NCBI GenBank assembly: GCA_033239125.1
Contig: BSWB01000005.1
Span: forward strand, 145,882,494-145,946,493
Reading direction: 5' to 3'
Length of the DNA: 64,000 nt
Source: Fagopyrum homotropicum
Lineage: Eukaryota > Streptophyta > Magnoliopsida > Caryophyllales > Polygonaceae
Numbering within the stretch: position 1 is the stretch's first letter; each line of letters begins with the position of its first letter. Made by a program: the position numbers and the translations under genes. Positions 35,082 to 45,699 of this stretch are shown here, one piece after another. The notes below the pieces were generated by a model. That model was not told the origin of the DNA. It saw only the letters and a program-made list of their open reading frames with translations, and did not search any database.

Positions 35082-35189
35082 TTGTTTCTCTTTAGATTAT
35101 TAAGGGCTTGTTTGGAAACTAATGTGCAGGTAATATTGAGAGAAGAAGAGGAAGCAACTGGTGCTGCAGATATGGAGGTGAAGCTTTAG
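34498..35189 (+). CDS. Two-exon gene, DUF1645-like uncharacterised protein
   Basis: Exons 34498-34995 and 35130-35189 join in phase 0 for 185 residues. Recognisable blocks are DFEFSV (about 60), SAADELFFKGRILPF (69-82), an acidic run DDDDEDQDHD (104-113) and GRWKGFLGLRKSHIASKK (123-140). The order of EF-F, ADELF-G-I-P, acidic run, and RW-FL-L resembles plant DUF1645 proteins (Arabidopsis At2g15760 type). Their role is unknown; some are described as calmodulin-binding. No signal peptide or membrane span. The intron contains a 54-base AT microsatellite. If the intron is retained, translation stops after only VKL, giving 169 residues. Gene call firm, family tentative. Confidence 0.8.
35026..35079. 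repeat. AT microsatellite in an intron
   Basis: About 27 TA units inside the intron of the 34.5 kb gene. Confidence 0.95.
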
Positions 35190-36805
35190 AGGCCATTGGA
35201 GGGTGTTCATAATTACATTCAAGTTTGCAAAGATTTCTTTCTTCTTCTTTTTCCTTTTTTTTTTTTCCTTTTTTATTTATTCAAGATTTGTGGAAATGTG
35301 TAACATTATGTGTTAATGCAAGTTATTTTCGAGATTTACCTTTTATCGTTTAAAACCCTTATTTCATCATCGTATTTGTATGTCTAGTTGGGTTTTACCC
35401 TTTTGATTCATCATTTTTCTCGAATTTATGGTGATAAATCGCTTTTTTTTAAAGAAAAAACCTCGAAATTTTAGAAGAGAAACTTGATATAACTGTTGTT
35501 ACATTTTCTTTGGATTTTTTATTTGTTTTTGTGTATTATTGGGTGTGGAATTTTAGCCATGTATTATATTTCTTTGTTTTATTATGAAGAAAATAATGAA
35601 TTTCAAGCTCTAGCAAAATTATATATTTTGAAATAGTTGTTTAGTTTGTCTTGTGGTTGTCTCATGTACAAAATTGTTGTGTAGTGTTTTTAAGTTATTT
35701 TGAGGAGCCTATTTCATTATGCTATAATAGCCAAATAATAATGTAATTTAGATATATTTGTCTTATTATAAGTCAATGTCACTTTGAAGAGATGAAGTGT
35801 AGATTCAGATCTTGTCTTTAAAAAAAAATATATATTATCTATCTGTCATCTATAGTATTATTAGTTCCCCGATAATGGCATTCAAAAGTAATTTAAAGAT
35901 AATCCGATAGTCAAGACTCTAGAGATCGACAATGTGCATTTGTAATTACGATAATCAAGAGGATTAAGATGTAATAATAGTATAGTACCTAATTTTCTAT
36001 ACGGTTGATACATGAAACAAGCTATTTGGGCTCGACTCGTGTTTGACTCGTCAAAAGATCGATTCGGACTCGACTTATTTATAAACAAGTCGAGTTTAAG
36101 TATATCAAATGCTTGACTCGTTTGGATAAAGCTCGACTCATTCAACTAAAATAAAACTATATGAGCATTATTTTAGACGAGCTACTAGGACTCGGCTCGT
36201 AAAAAACTCAACTCGTGTATAAACGAGCCGAGCTTGAGCATGTTAAGGCTCAGCTTGTTCGGCTCATATAATACCCATAATTTGCCGGCACCATAATCCC
36301 AAATATTTACAAATAATTCTAAAATTTTCAGAGAAAGAATTTGGTAAAGTAAACTCTTTTTTATGGGCTTTTGTTTTGTATATCACTCTAATTTTTATCA
36401 CTCTAATTAACTTGCCACTATTATTCTATTAGAAGTATATTTACTGAATGAGATTATGCTTTAAATCTACTTAATAGAACAATATTAGTGAAAAGGTCTA
36501 CTTAGTAATGTTGGACTTTCTTGAGTTTTATAATCTTTTTAAATACATTGATTAACAAAAAGAAGATAGATTTTGTTTACCTGTTATATTAACAGTCATT
36601 TTGAATGTATAACTTTATTTTTTATTTTCTTAAAATGTAAAACTATTTATGAAGGAAGGGTATATTATGAAAAATTAGATAGTTTAAGAACACCTTTTAA
36701 AAATTAAAAAAATCTTGAACATAATACAAAAACTTGTTTAAATACAGGGACAGGTCATTTTTTATATTTACTACCTAAATAATATAGATACGGTTTATAT
36801 GTTTA
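35190..36805. other. 3' flank and intergenic region with ACTCG-rich repeat
   Basis: The 3' UTR lies in the first few hundred bases. From 36020 to 36260 there are many GACTCG/CGAGTC and GGCTCG/CGAGCC motifs in both orientations, like the GGCTCGGGCTC piece at 14715-14830. This is a style common to plant hAT-type elements. Termini were not resolved. Confidence 0.4.
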
Positions 36806-36986
36806 GTGCCCGTTTGGTTGGAGTGATGGAATGAAAACGGAATGGAATCGAATAAGGGCTGAGAAAGAAAATGGAATGGATGAGATTACTTTTACGTGTT
36901 AAAAGACCTCTAACCAAACGTAGTTTTTGATTAATTCGGAATCATTACGTTACCGGAAATGATTCCAGGTGCTTCCAAACGGGCCC
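36806..36986. mobile_element. Tourist-type MITE
   Basis: Ends GTGCCCGTTTGGTTGGAG and GCTTCCAAACGGGCCC, flanked by TTA on both sides. The interior contains GGAATGGAATCGAATAAGG and its rough inverse. Confidence 0.8.
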
Positions 36987-36989
36987 TTA

Positions 36990-38510
36990 GTGTATTAAGA
37001 TGACAAAAAAAAAAAAAGTGATTTTATATGCAAGATTATAAGCCCTAATTACCAATAAGATCGCTTGCGATCAGAGCTTCAAAAGTTAATTCAACCCGAG
37101 AAAATTGAACTCAAATCTCACGATTCAATTCCAAACAACGCCCGAAAATGAAAGCAACCATCTAGATTTGAGACCGACATGTTCAAATTGATTTCACTTG
37201 AAAGAAAAATAACGTGAACTCATAAATGAACTAAACTTATTATATCTGAATGGTTAACACTGTATGACCGGATAAACTAAAGTAACCCGACTCGATATTG
37301 CTCGTGACGCGCTGAAGAAACCCAAACCGTTGATAATCATAAGTAAACTGAATGAGTGGACTCTCGCCATCTAGGGTTCATTATTCCACCGCTTTGCCTA
37401 GTAGCACGGTGCTTGTATTGCTCTCCCACAATCCCGCTTTGATGGTTTAGGTTGCTTTCATTTCGCTCGTCACTATTACGGGAATCGCTTTTTCTCATAT
37501 TATACATTGATAGTATACTTCGATAAAGCCTTAAAACTTGATATTTCATAGACTTAGGTATTTTATCTAACCTATAAGGGGAGAGGATTAGTTTCGAATG
37601 AGAAAGACTTTAGGGTCAAACGTGAGAAAGATTTTCCGCTAATAAAGTAAGTTAATTTTCATCTCTTGATCGTACATAATGTTGACCGATTTGAACCTTG
37701 TCAAAACTAATCCAATAGTCCCCCAAGCCATATTTGGCATGACCGATATGAACCCGAAATCGATACAACCAACTCAATTAACACTCCTACTCAAATGTAA
37801 AATGTAGACAATAAAAAACGACAACTTTCAATTATTCTTCAATTCTTTAGAAGACAATCTCAAGTTCTGAATTGCAGCCATGTTCCGACTCTTTTGTCCT
37901 TAATACGAAGTATTACCTTAAACCTATAAGGTACAGGACACAAATGACCCAAGAGGTTTTGTCCTGTAGCATCTTAACTTGTAGTGAAACAATACTAAAC
38001 CAATTGAAAACGAATTTTTACTCTCAAATTCAGAAGACCAAATCAATCACCGTGATTTTAGCTACATAAATAACCATCCACTTTTAACTCCATTTGCAAA
38101 TATAATATGAAAATTACTTTAATTTTACCAACCTCAAATCTGACAGAGATGCACTCTCGTGCGATTTCCAGTTTTCCACTGCTTCCCAGATTCGTATCTT
38201 AGCCATTAGGTATCACTGTTATACTCTATACAGTATTATTTACATATTTCATTATTGCTTTATAAAGTGCCTGTAACATTCTGAACAGCAAACCGCATAT
38301 AAGTAAACTACTCAAGAAAGCAAGTTCAAACCATCACAAACAATTCTTCTTTGTCAATTCAACATCGCACAGTAACAGCAAAAGTTGGCATCACAAACAA
38401 TGATAACAAATCGTATCAAAAAACATATTTGCCCCAACATGGAACCCTATAATTCTAGCATTACTCTTCAAAACAAGGTCCAAAGCAAAGATAATTGCCA
38501 AACAGCGAGT
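36990..38510. other. Intergenic, no gene recognised
   Basis: Mixed sequence without bounded repeats. The DPH3 3' UTR presumably occupies the right end, from about 38250. Confidence 0.4.
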
Positions 38511-38516
38511 GTTAGA

Positions 38517-38765
38517 TTAAGCAACAGAGATCGGTTGCTGTTGCGGAGGCTGTTTATTGTTTTTAGAATTATCGGCTGTGAAATCCTCCATGTTGTAGAT
38601 GACGGTGATGAAGAGCGAGCAGCTCGGACAACGAGCAATCTCCTCGCCGATTTTAAGCTCCTCTTTCGTTATTTGGAAGAGGTCACCACAAGGGCAAGGG
38701 TATGTGTACGCCTCAAGCTCATCGTTCCACTCCATGTCTTCAATTTCAACATCATCGTACGACAT
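38517..38765 (-). CDS. DPH3: Diphthamide biosynthesis protein 3 homologue (CSL zinc finger)
   Basis: Single-exon frame of 82 residues starting MSYDDVEIEDMEWNDELEAY. The CSL zinc-finger signature is complete: YPCPCGD (Cys at about 24 and 26), then CPSCS (about 46 and 49), with LFQI and EI motifs between. Length matches DPH3/KTI11 proteins plus a short Gln/Pro-rich tail. DPH3 carries iron-sulphur electrons for the first step of diphthamide formation on eEF2, working with DPH1/DPH2 in the cytosol, and also supports Elongator tRNA modification. Minus-strand leader exons may lie upstream (39132-39240 ends in an AAG/GTTTGT donor). Confidence 0.93.
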   Translation of the reverse strand: MSYDDVEIEDMEWNDELEAYTYPCPCGDLFQITKEELKIGEEIARCPSCSLFITVIYNMEDFTADNSKNNKQPPQQQPISVA

Positions 38766-40805
38766 TTTAGTATTTCTGGTCTGGCTATGGCAGCTCGGAA
38801 AGAGAGATGATACTTATCTAGTGAGATTCAGAAATAAACATCGGTTTCTATATCAATAAAGCTGTAAATAATCTAACCAGCAAAATTTCAAGCAGAAAAT
38901 TTGGATAACATAATGCAACGCACATGCACTATAACTAAAACCATTGCTAGGTGGAATCGTGTCATGGTGAGAAGAGAAGGGATTAACATAAAGCAACCAT
39001 TAATAGCAATGTAAATCTAGCACGAAACATCTATTTAGACAGGCACTTGCTGACATAGTTATAACAATAAATATCCATGGGAGAATAATGTTAAAATTAC
39101 AACATCAATGCTAAATAGATAAGGGAATACAAACCTTAGAACCAGCAAGTGTGAACAATCTGCCTTCAAACTCAGTGGAGGAACGAACTATCTCGTGCTT
39201 AAACCCCCGGTAGCTCTTTCTGCAATACAGTCAGCACTGCAAAGACCGCCATAAATCCATAAGTAATCTATAGATTCATTTCTTTTACAAACAGAAAATA
39301 TATTTAATCCATCAGTAATTTTCTGGCCTACAGAAACCTCATTTTGACCAAAATAACTCAAAACTTACTCCCTTTCAAAATAATTAATTCGGTATCACGT
39401 GGTTTAACTTTTACGAAATATTATAACAGCATGATAGGTGCATTTGTAAACGTTTCTACCTGATATTTAAAATCATAGATCATCTTTCCTCTTTGACTGT
39501 TTAATTGCTTTCGAATTGATGGCAGATAAAATGTCTCTTTTGGATGGTGGATAATTAAAATTGTTTATTCACGGCTGTGGACTAAAGAAGGGCTTTGATG
39601 ATGAAGGAATGGTTCTTCACTGGAAGGGATCGCTAGATAAAGCTAAAACGAATTAGGGAGTTTGTAAATAGTAAAATACATATGCATTGTGTATTGTGCA
39701 TTGCGTTTTAATCAAAACACCGGGCTTGGCCTTCAGAGGTTTAATAAAAAAAAATTCATAGATTTTTTTTAGCCCATAAAACTTAGGGGCCAATTGGATG
39801 CACCAATTGAATGGAAATGGCTAAAGAGAAGGAACGAAAATGGAAAGAGTTATTCTCCATTTATGTTTGGTTACTTACAAGAACGGAATCATTAACCCTA
39901 TTTCTACGTTTTGGTTGTTTGGTTTGAAGCAAAAACAGATTCGGAAACTCAGCAGAAACAAATTCAGAGAAAAAACTCAACACAAAAGAGAAACCAGCAG
40001 AAAACAGAAAATCAACATTAAAGAGAAACCAGCAGAAAACAGAAACTCAAAACAAGAGAAATTCAGGAATTAACATTAACTCAATTGAACTTTATAAATG
40101 TATAATAACAAAAATTCAACATATTCAGAACCATGCAAATTCAGAAACTCAGAAAATAAGCGAGTGATGTGACCTCTTCCTCAAATAGGACCTTAGATGC
40201 AATTTTCCAAACAAAGCTGACAATAAGTGATGTAACAGCAAAAAACAGATTCAAAGACGATCATAAATTCAGAAGCATGTGAATTCATAACAAAACTTGG
40301 TACAAATTTAGAAAACAAAAGAAATTCAGGAAAAATCAAACAAATTCAGCAGAAATAGATTGAAAAACAAGCTATTTTCAAAGAAAAAACTAAGCATTAA
40401 CAGATTGTATTGTGGTCAGCAGAAACAGATCAGTAAGTTTCTGACAACAATGCCAATTTGAAGCAGTGCGATTAAAACCCAAGTCAAAACAAGAGAAAGA
40501 TGCTACAGGAAGAAGAGTAAACTACAGAAATTCACAGCAAGTTATGACACCAATGTAAATTAGCACATATTTAATTGATAACAACACCCTATGCAAACTT
40601 AAGTGCATCATATGATCATCTAGTGCATGGCCTGTCCTTTCAAGTAGAATACAAACATTACGGCTATAAACGTGTGAAGGGTTCCGTACCCTAGCTCAAG
40701 TTTGGCAGCTAATTTGGCATAAAAAGAATAATTCCATTGTGAATCTGTGATGACCCAAGAGGGAGAAATGGACTGCTGTGATTCCATTATATACTACAGG
40801 AGAAT

Positions 40806-41120
40806 CATAGTAAATAAAAATTCATATCTAACACGGTAAAATTTTCCAACATTAGCCCAATCGTCCTTTGGTAGTGAGCTAGAAATATTAGACAGCAGGA
40901 GCTTTCTGAGATCTTCCTCAGTACAGCATCTCATAATTCATTGATGATATGCAAACAAAAAAAAGGGCATTGTAGGATGAGAAAAGGGAGAACAGGAGGA
41001 GCTTTCTGAAATCATAGTACATAGTAACTCATATCTAACATGGTGAAATTTTAAACATTAGCTCAGTTGTCCTTTGGTAGTGAACCAGATATATTAGATA
41101 GGAGGAGCTTTCTGAAATCT
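40806..41120. repeat. Direct repeat, about 110 bp, two copies
   Basis: TCATATCTAACAYGGTRAAA through GTCCTTTGGTAGTGA to GGAGCTTTCTGARATCT occurs at about 40806-40915 and 41011-41120, with roughly 85% identity. Confidence 0.8.
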
Positions 41121-41689
41121 AACACAATTGGTTCTCTAGGATTCGGCTTGCTGACGAGATTAAAAAGGCTCAAATACCAAAACACAAGTGAGAATCAAGT
41201 TGAACCCGGAACCAAACCGAAGGGAATCAAACACAAACCAAACACGAAAAAAGATAATTTAAATACCATTCTAACAAAGTACAGAACCGTTTGGAACAGG
41301 TAGGCAGAGGCAGAAGCCAACATATTTGCAGGCATGAACAAAACAGATAATTTAAACACCATTCTAATTTCCAGCAAACTACAGTTTCCCTATAAATAGT
41401 TAAACACCATTCTAATTTATAGATATTTTGTACATATTAGGGATGCTAATTTCCCTATAAACAGTTAAAAAACCATTCGAGATTCTGCAAACTTCAATTT
41501 CCCTATAAACCGAAAATTTAAACAAGCATATCTGCAGGCATGGAGTATCAGATTCACAATCGAGATTACTGAGTAAACACTAAACAGGGTAAAGTGAAAT
41601 TGACATAAACATGATGAAATCATTGTAACAGGATAATGTGCAGGATTTTAGAAGAAATGTCAATCTAAAAGCCATACTGGCATATCCTG

Positions 41690-42035
41690 TAATATGGAAT
41701 TTGGGAAGAAGAACAAAAGCAGTAGGAAATCAGTAGGGAAGTGCAGTGCAGGCTAATGTGCAGGATTATGGTGAGTGGCATAGAGTGCAGTGCAGGAAAT
41801 CAGTAGGGAATAAGAACAAAAGCAGTAGGGATTAGGGAAGAAGAACAAAAGCAGTAGGGATTAGGGAAAAAGAACACATGCAGTAGGGATTAGGGAAAAA
41901 GAACACATGCAGTAGGGATCAGGGAAAAAGAACACAAGCAGTAGGGATCAGGGAAGAAGAAGAAGCAATAGGGATTAGAGAAAAAGAAGAAGAAGCAGGA
42001 GGGATTAGGGGAAAAGAAGAAGAACAAAAGTAGTA
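41690..42035. repeat. Minisatellite with GATTAGGGAA..GCAGTAG unit
   Basis: About ten imperfect copies of a roughly 30-base unit, such as AGTAGGGATTAGGGAAAAAG then AACACATGC or GAACAAAAGC. Confidence 0.85.
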
Positions 42036-42234
42036 GGGAAGAGCTGCGAGGAAGAACGTACCGGCGAAGCCGGCGTGGTGATTGTCGAGGAAGACCGGCG
42101 AATCGAAAACGGGACGGATGGCGAACGAAGGGCAACGAACAAACCCTATGTTCCTAATCGCCAATCCTGCGAAGTGCGAAAAAGCTAACAGGGAAGGAGA
42201 GGAATCGGCCGAAACGCGTTTTACTTTTTTTTTT

Positions 42235-42450
42235 TTAAATATTTTTTTATAATATCAATTTAAACGGTTCAACTAATTTAAAACGGTTCTATTTTTTATT
42301 TCAAACCGGACCGGACCAAATCGTATTAAAACGGTCCGGTTCCAAAATTTTACTAAAATAATCGCCTGATCCAAAGTTCCGAACCAAACCGTAAAATTCT
42401 AGTTTGGTTCCAACGATTTTATTGGGAACCGGGCCAAATTAACAACCCTA
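42235..42450. mobile_element. hAT-like terminal region
   Basis: Motifs CGGACCGGACC, AACGGTCCGGTTCC and GAACCGGGCC, ending TTAACAACCCTA, resemble the hAT family at 49529-57523. The left partner is not certain. The adjacent GCGAAGTGCGAA text (42170) also occurs beside the hAT end at 13600, suggesting both derive from the same end of a longer element. Confidence 0.5.
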
Positions 42451-42459
42451 ATAAAAACC

Positions 42460-44185
42460 CATTAACTTTCATTTTTTTTCAAAGCTTCACAAAAAGTTAT
42501 TCCTAACGGTCCCTTAACCACACAATGCCTAAATTACAAGGTTAAATACAACATAGTCCCGTGTGTTTCCTAATATGTAGTGGCTTCGAGTTTAAATCAA
42601 GTTTTGATTCAAGTTCTTCTTTTTAAGAAAGTTTTTTTTTTATTTGTGATCGACGAATATGTTTCGGGTCCAAAATTAAGATGTTCATGGTTGTTCTTTA
42701 TGTGCACTTTTTTCGACGGGATCGGACTCCTACGTTTCCCAGTAACTTGGTTGATCTCCTTTCTCTTAAAACCTCTATTTTTCGGGTTCATTATGATGTA
42801 TTTTTGTGTATTTTTAATTTAAGTTTATGTCGTTTTCTAGTAACTTGGTTGATCTCCAACCGTATTTTTTTCTAAGAAACTAAGTGCCGATCAACCATGG
42901 AGTTTCAAAAGTTGATTAATAGTTTCTTCCTCCTACCCTATCACCAACCGAACATGTTTGATCTCTTTAGTTTATATTCAAAACATAAAATATAATTGTT
43001 CAAAAGACGTTATATTGCTCTTAAGTGTACGTTCATCGTGCACGAATGAACAATGAAATTGCAAATGAACGAGGTGATAACACACATTTCTAAGGCACAA
43101 AACGGATGTACAAGACACACGATGCACACTTTATAGTTTATCTCTAACACCAGCGTGCAATTGATTAGTTTTGTGCGCCTACATGGAATTTCAACGTGTG
43201 ATAGTATAACTCCGAACTCACGCGTACGTTTGTGCACCTACAATTTTAACACAATCATGCTCCACAAATATTTGTGTGTCGCGTAACCATGCACATAAAG
43301 CACATAATCATGAGGTCTAATCACACGTACGAAAAACACGTGACATAAATCTAGAATGTTATATTGTCGATGGATCGAATGATTTATACTTTTTACCGTT
43401 AATAAATTACCAGACAATATCATATCGCTATCGGATAAAATCCCAATCATATGTAGAAACATATCTTTTAACCATATATTTACGCTAGAAGGTGACTTGT
43501 TCATATGATACAAATTACAAAACGTGCAAGAATCATTAAACTTATAGAGGTCTCTTTCAACTACGATGAAGGCCGAGCAAAACAACCTACGCCAAGCATC
43601 TTCATTCTTGGATAACAACATACGTAAGTATGACGTAATGCAATTAACAAAATTCTATACTTTTCGTATCGGGCCGTAAAAAGATATTTATATAAAAACT
43701 TATACGTACGTATAACATTATAAAACTAATGTCTATATAGGAGTCATCATATGACAGGTACAAACATGCATATATGATTTTAAAACAAATGACAATTGGT
43801 TGTCACCAGGTGGAGGTAACATGGCCGTTTTAATTAAATATTTTTTAAATAAATTGGATCCAATTTACCGAATTATATAATTAAATAATTTGTTTTTAAT
43901 ATACAAATATAACTTTAACACATTCCATTATGGCGGCTTGTTACATTCGTTATACATGAGCCAAAAAAGACAGCTAATATTGACATTGAGAATTATTGCG
44001 TGTTTTTTAATTATTACAAATATTAGTTAAAGTTGAAAATTAATTAAAATTAAAAAAAATAGTTGAAAAAGTGTAATCGGGTTTAGATTAGTTTTGTCCA
44101 ATAGCAGGAGAGTTTAATTTTGATTTTATTTTTTGTACTAAAACTTTTTTTATTTTTTTATATATATATTTTTTTTAAAAAAACG
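42460..44185. other. Intergenic, no gene recognised
   Basis: AGTAACTTGGTTGATCTCC occurs twice (about 42740 and 42839). A minus-strand frame at 43621-43238 (127 residues) has no motif, skewed composition and no splice partners. No gene is called. Confidence 0.4.
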
Positions 44186-44189
44186 GAAA

Positions 44190-44570
44190 GCGGTTAGGTT
44201 GGACTATATACTAGAGGTAGTCCACCCTAAAGTATCCTTGCGGAGGAGAACACGAAGTTCGGGATCGTCAGAAAAACAAGTGTTGGGTTTCGATATTTCC
44301 AGATGAGTCAGTCGGGTCAGTCGGTCAGCAACACAGTTGGTTTCTCTGAAAATATGTCTGATCTGAACTTCGTCGAAGAAGCGGAGATCAAGCATGGAGT
44401 CGGAAATAATCATCTCGATCTCCCACGAGCAACTCCACAATCCTTGGAGTGTCTTGATAACACAAAGGTTATCACCTCGATTTCGATTTTTGATATTTTT
44501 AGTCTGATCGTCTCTTGTAGACCTGATTTGAGAGCATAAACTTCAGCTTTAATTATCAAGTTAAATTATA
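44190..44570 (-). pseudogene. L1-type LINE RNase H-like relic
   Basis: On the minus strand: AEVYALKSGLQETIRL, a frame shift, then WSCSWEIEMIISDSMLDLRF, FDEVQIRHIFRETNCVADRL and a stop. This is the C-terminal RNase H-like region found in plant non-LTR elements (pattern hIFRExNxVADxLA). An A/T-rich 3' tail follows (44150-44185). At least one frame shift makes it non-functional. The piece at 63905-64000 is a close relative. Confidence 0.75.
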
Positions 44571-44599
44571 TACTGTTACCATTTATGATAATTACTAGT

Positions 44600-45690
44600 A
44601 ATTACTTGAAGTTATCTAATGAATAAGGAATCATTAAGAGATGAGTTATGTGGTGGCACTTGAGGCTTTTTGTAGTTTTAAAATAAGTCAAAGTTATATT
44701 CAATTGAAAATTTCAAGTCCCATAAACTTAATTAAAATAATCATGTGCTGATTTGTTGTCTAAACTTGTAATTAAACTGAAAAGCAGTTTATAGAGGAAG
44801 AATACATATGTTCATCTGCCGTCAAAATGTTTGAATTTTTTAATGATTAGAATTGGAAGCTTAGGTTTATCTTATTTTATTCAATTTCTTGTCTTACAAT
44901 TTTGAACAACGATATTTATTTTAATTTTTTCCAGCTCCTTTTATTTGAAGCTAAATTATCCTTCATTGCCCATTTTGTTCGGCCATCTTCCACAAAATAT
45001 TTTTAGATAAGTGCTATGATTGTATAATAGTGGTGTTCTTGACTTATTCAAATTCGGTTCGAGTTCATGTCTCAATTTTAACTGAATTATAAAAAAATGT
45101 TTATATTTAAATGTTGAATTTGATAGAACTTTTTTTCGAGTTGAGTTCAACTAGTTTAACTAATCTAACCATCCTATATGTTTTAAATCGAATGAGTTGA
45201 TTTTTGATATGCTTAAATTTTATTTAAATAAAATTAAAATTTAAACAAATTGTATAATGTATTTTTATTTTGAATTGAACGTTGATAGTTGATATTATTT
45301 TAGATTATTTTACTAATTTATTTAAGAAAATGAGAACATTATTTGAAATTCCAATGATTTTAATCTGATTGATAAGCTTGACTTGACGCTCCTTCCTCTG
45401 TGTATTCAGGCAGGCACGTCTTTCTTCGAGTTACTTCTTTTTTGTGTTTGTTTTTCACACAAACAATAAACTTTGATTATTCAGCTTCATTTCCAAGCGT
45501 TTGGCCTTGATTCTGGCTTTGAACGCTTTTGTGTTCTTCTCTACTTTCGAGCCGTTGTTCTTTCTCTTGATCTATTCCTTTCCTGAGTTTTGATGATATA
45601 CAGTTGAAATTTCAAACCCTTCATAATTTTCTTTGTTATATCTTCTACTTTTGAGCATCTGGGTATCTTTCATTTCATGATCTTGTTAAA
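44600..45690. other. Intergenic plus leader of the membrane-protein gene
   Basis: AT-rich to about 45390, then a CT-rich stretch (45390-45690) that looks like a 5' UTR. Confidence 0.45.
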
Positions 45691-45699
45691 GTTTCAAGT

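Larger units (their letters stand above)
38766..42234 (-). other. Upstream region of DPH3, repeat-rich
   Basis: No coding exon is convincing. It holds a candidate non-coding leader exon near 39132-39240, A-rich text with CAGAAAC repeats (39920-40450), a duplicated block (40806-41120), a minisatellite (41690-42035) and a GC-rich tract at 42040-42200. Confidence 0.45.

Noticed and set aside
41890..42164. Frames encoding repeated PNPSCFFFF-like peptides on the minus strand
   Set aside because: They are translations of the GATTAGGGAA minisatellite.
39784..42450. A single 2.7 kb hAT element bounded by TAGGGG at 39784 and ACCCTA at 42450
   Set aside because: Flanking octamers ATAAAACT and ATAAAAAC share only six bases in AT-rich DNA and the termini pair poorly.
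43238..43621. Minus-strand 127-residue frame
   Set aside because: No family motif, no splice partners, unusual composition. Likely chance or unrecognised decayed element.
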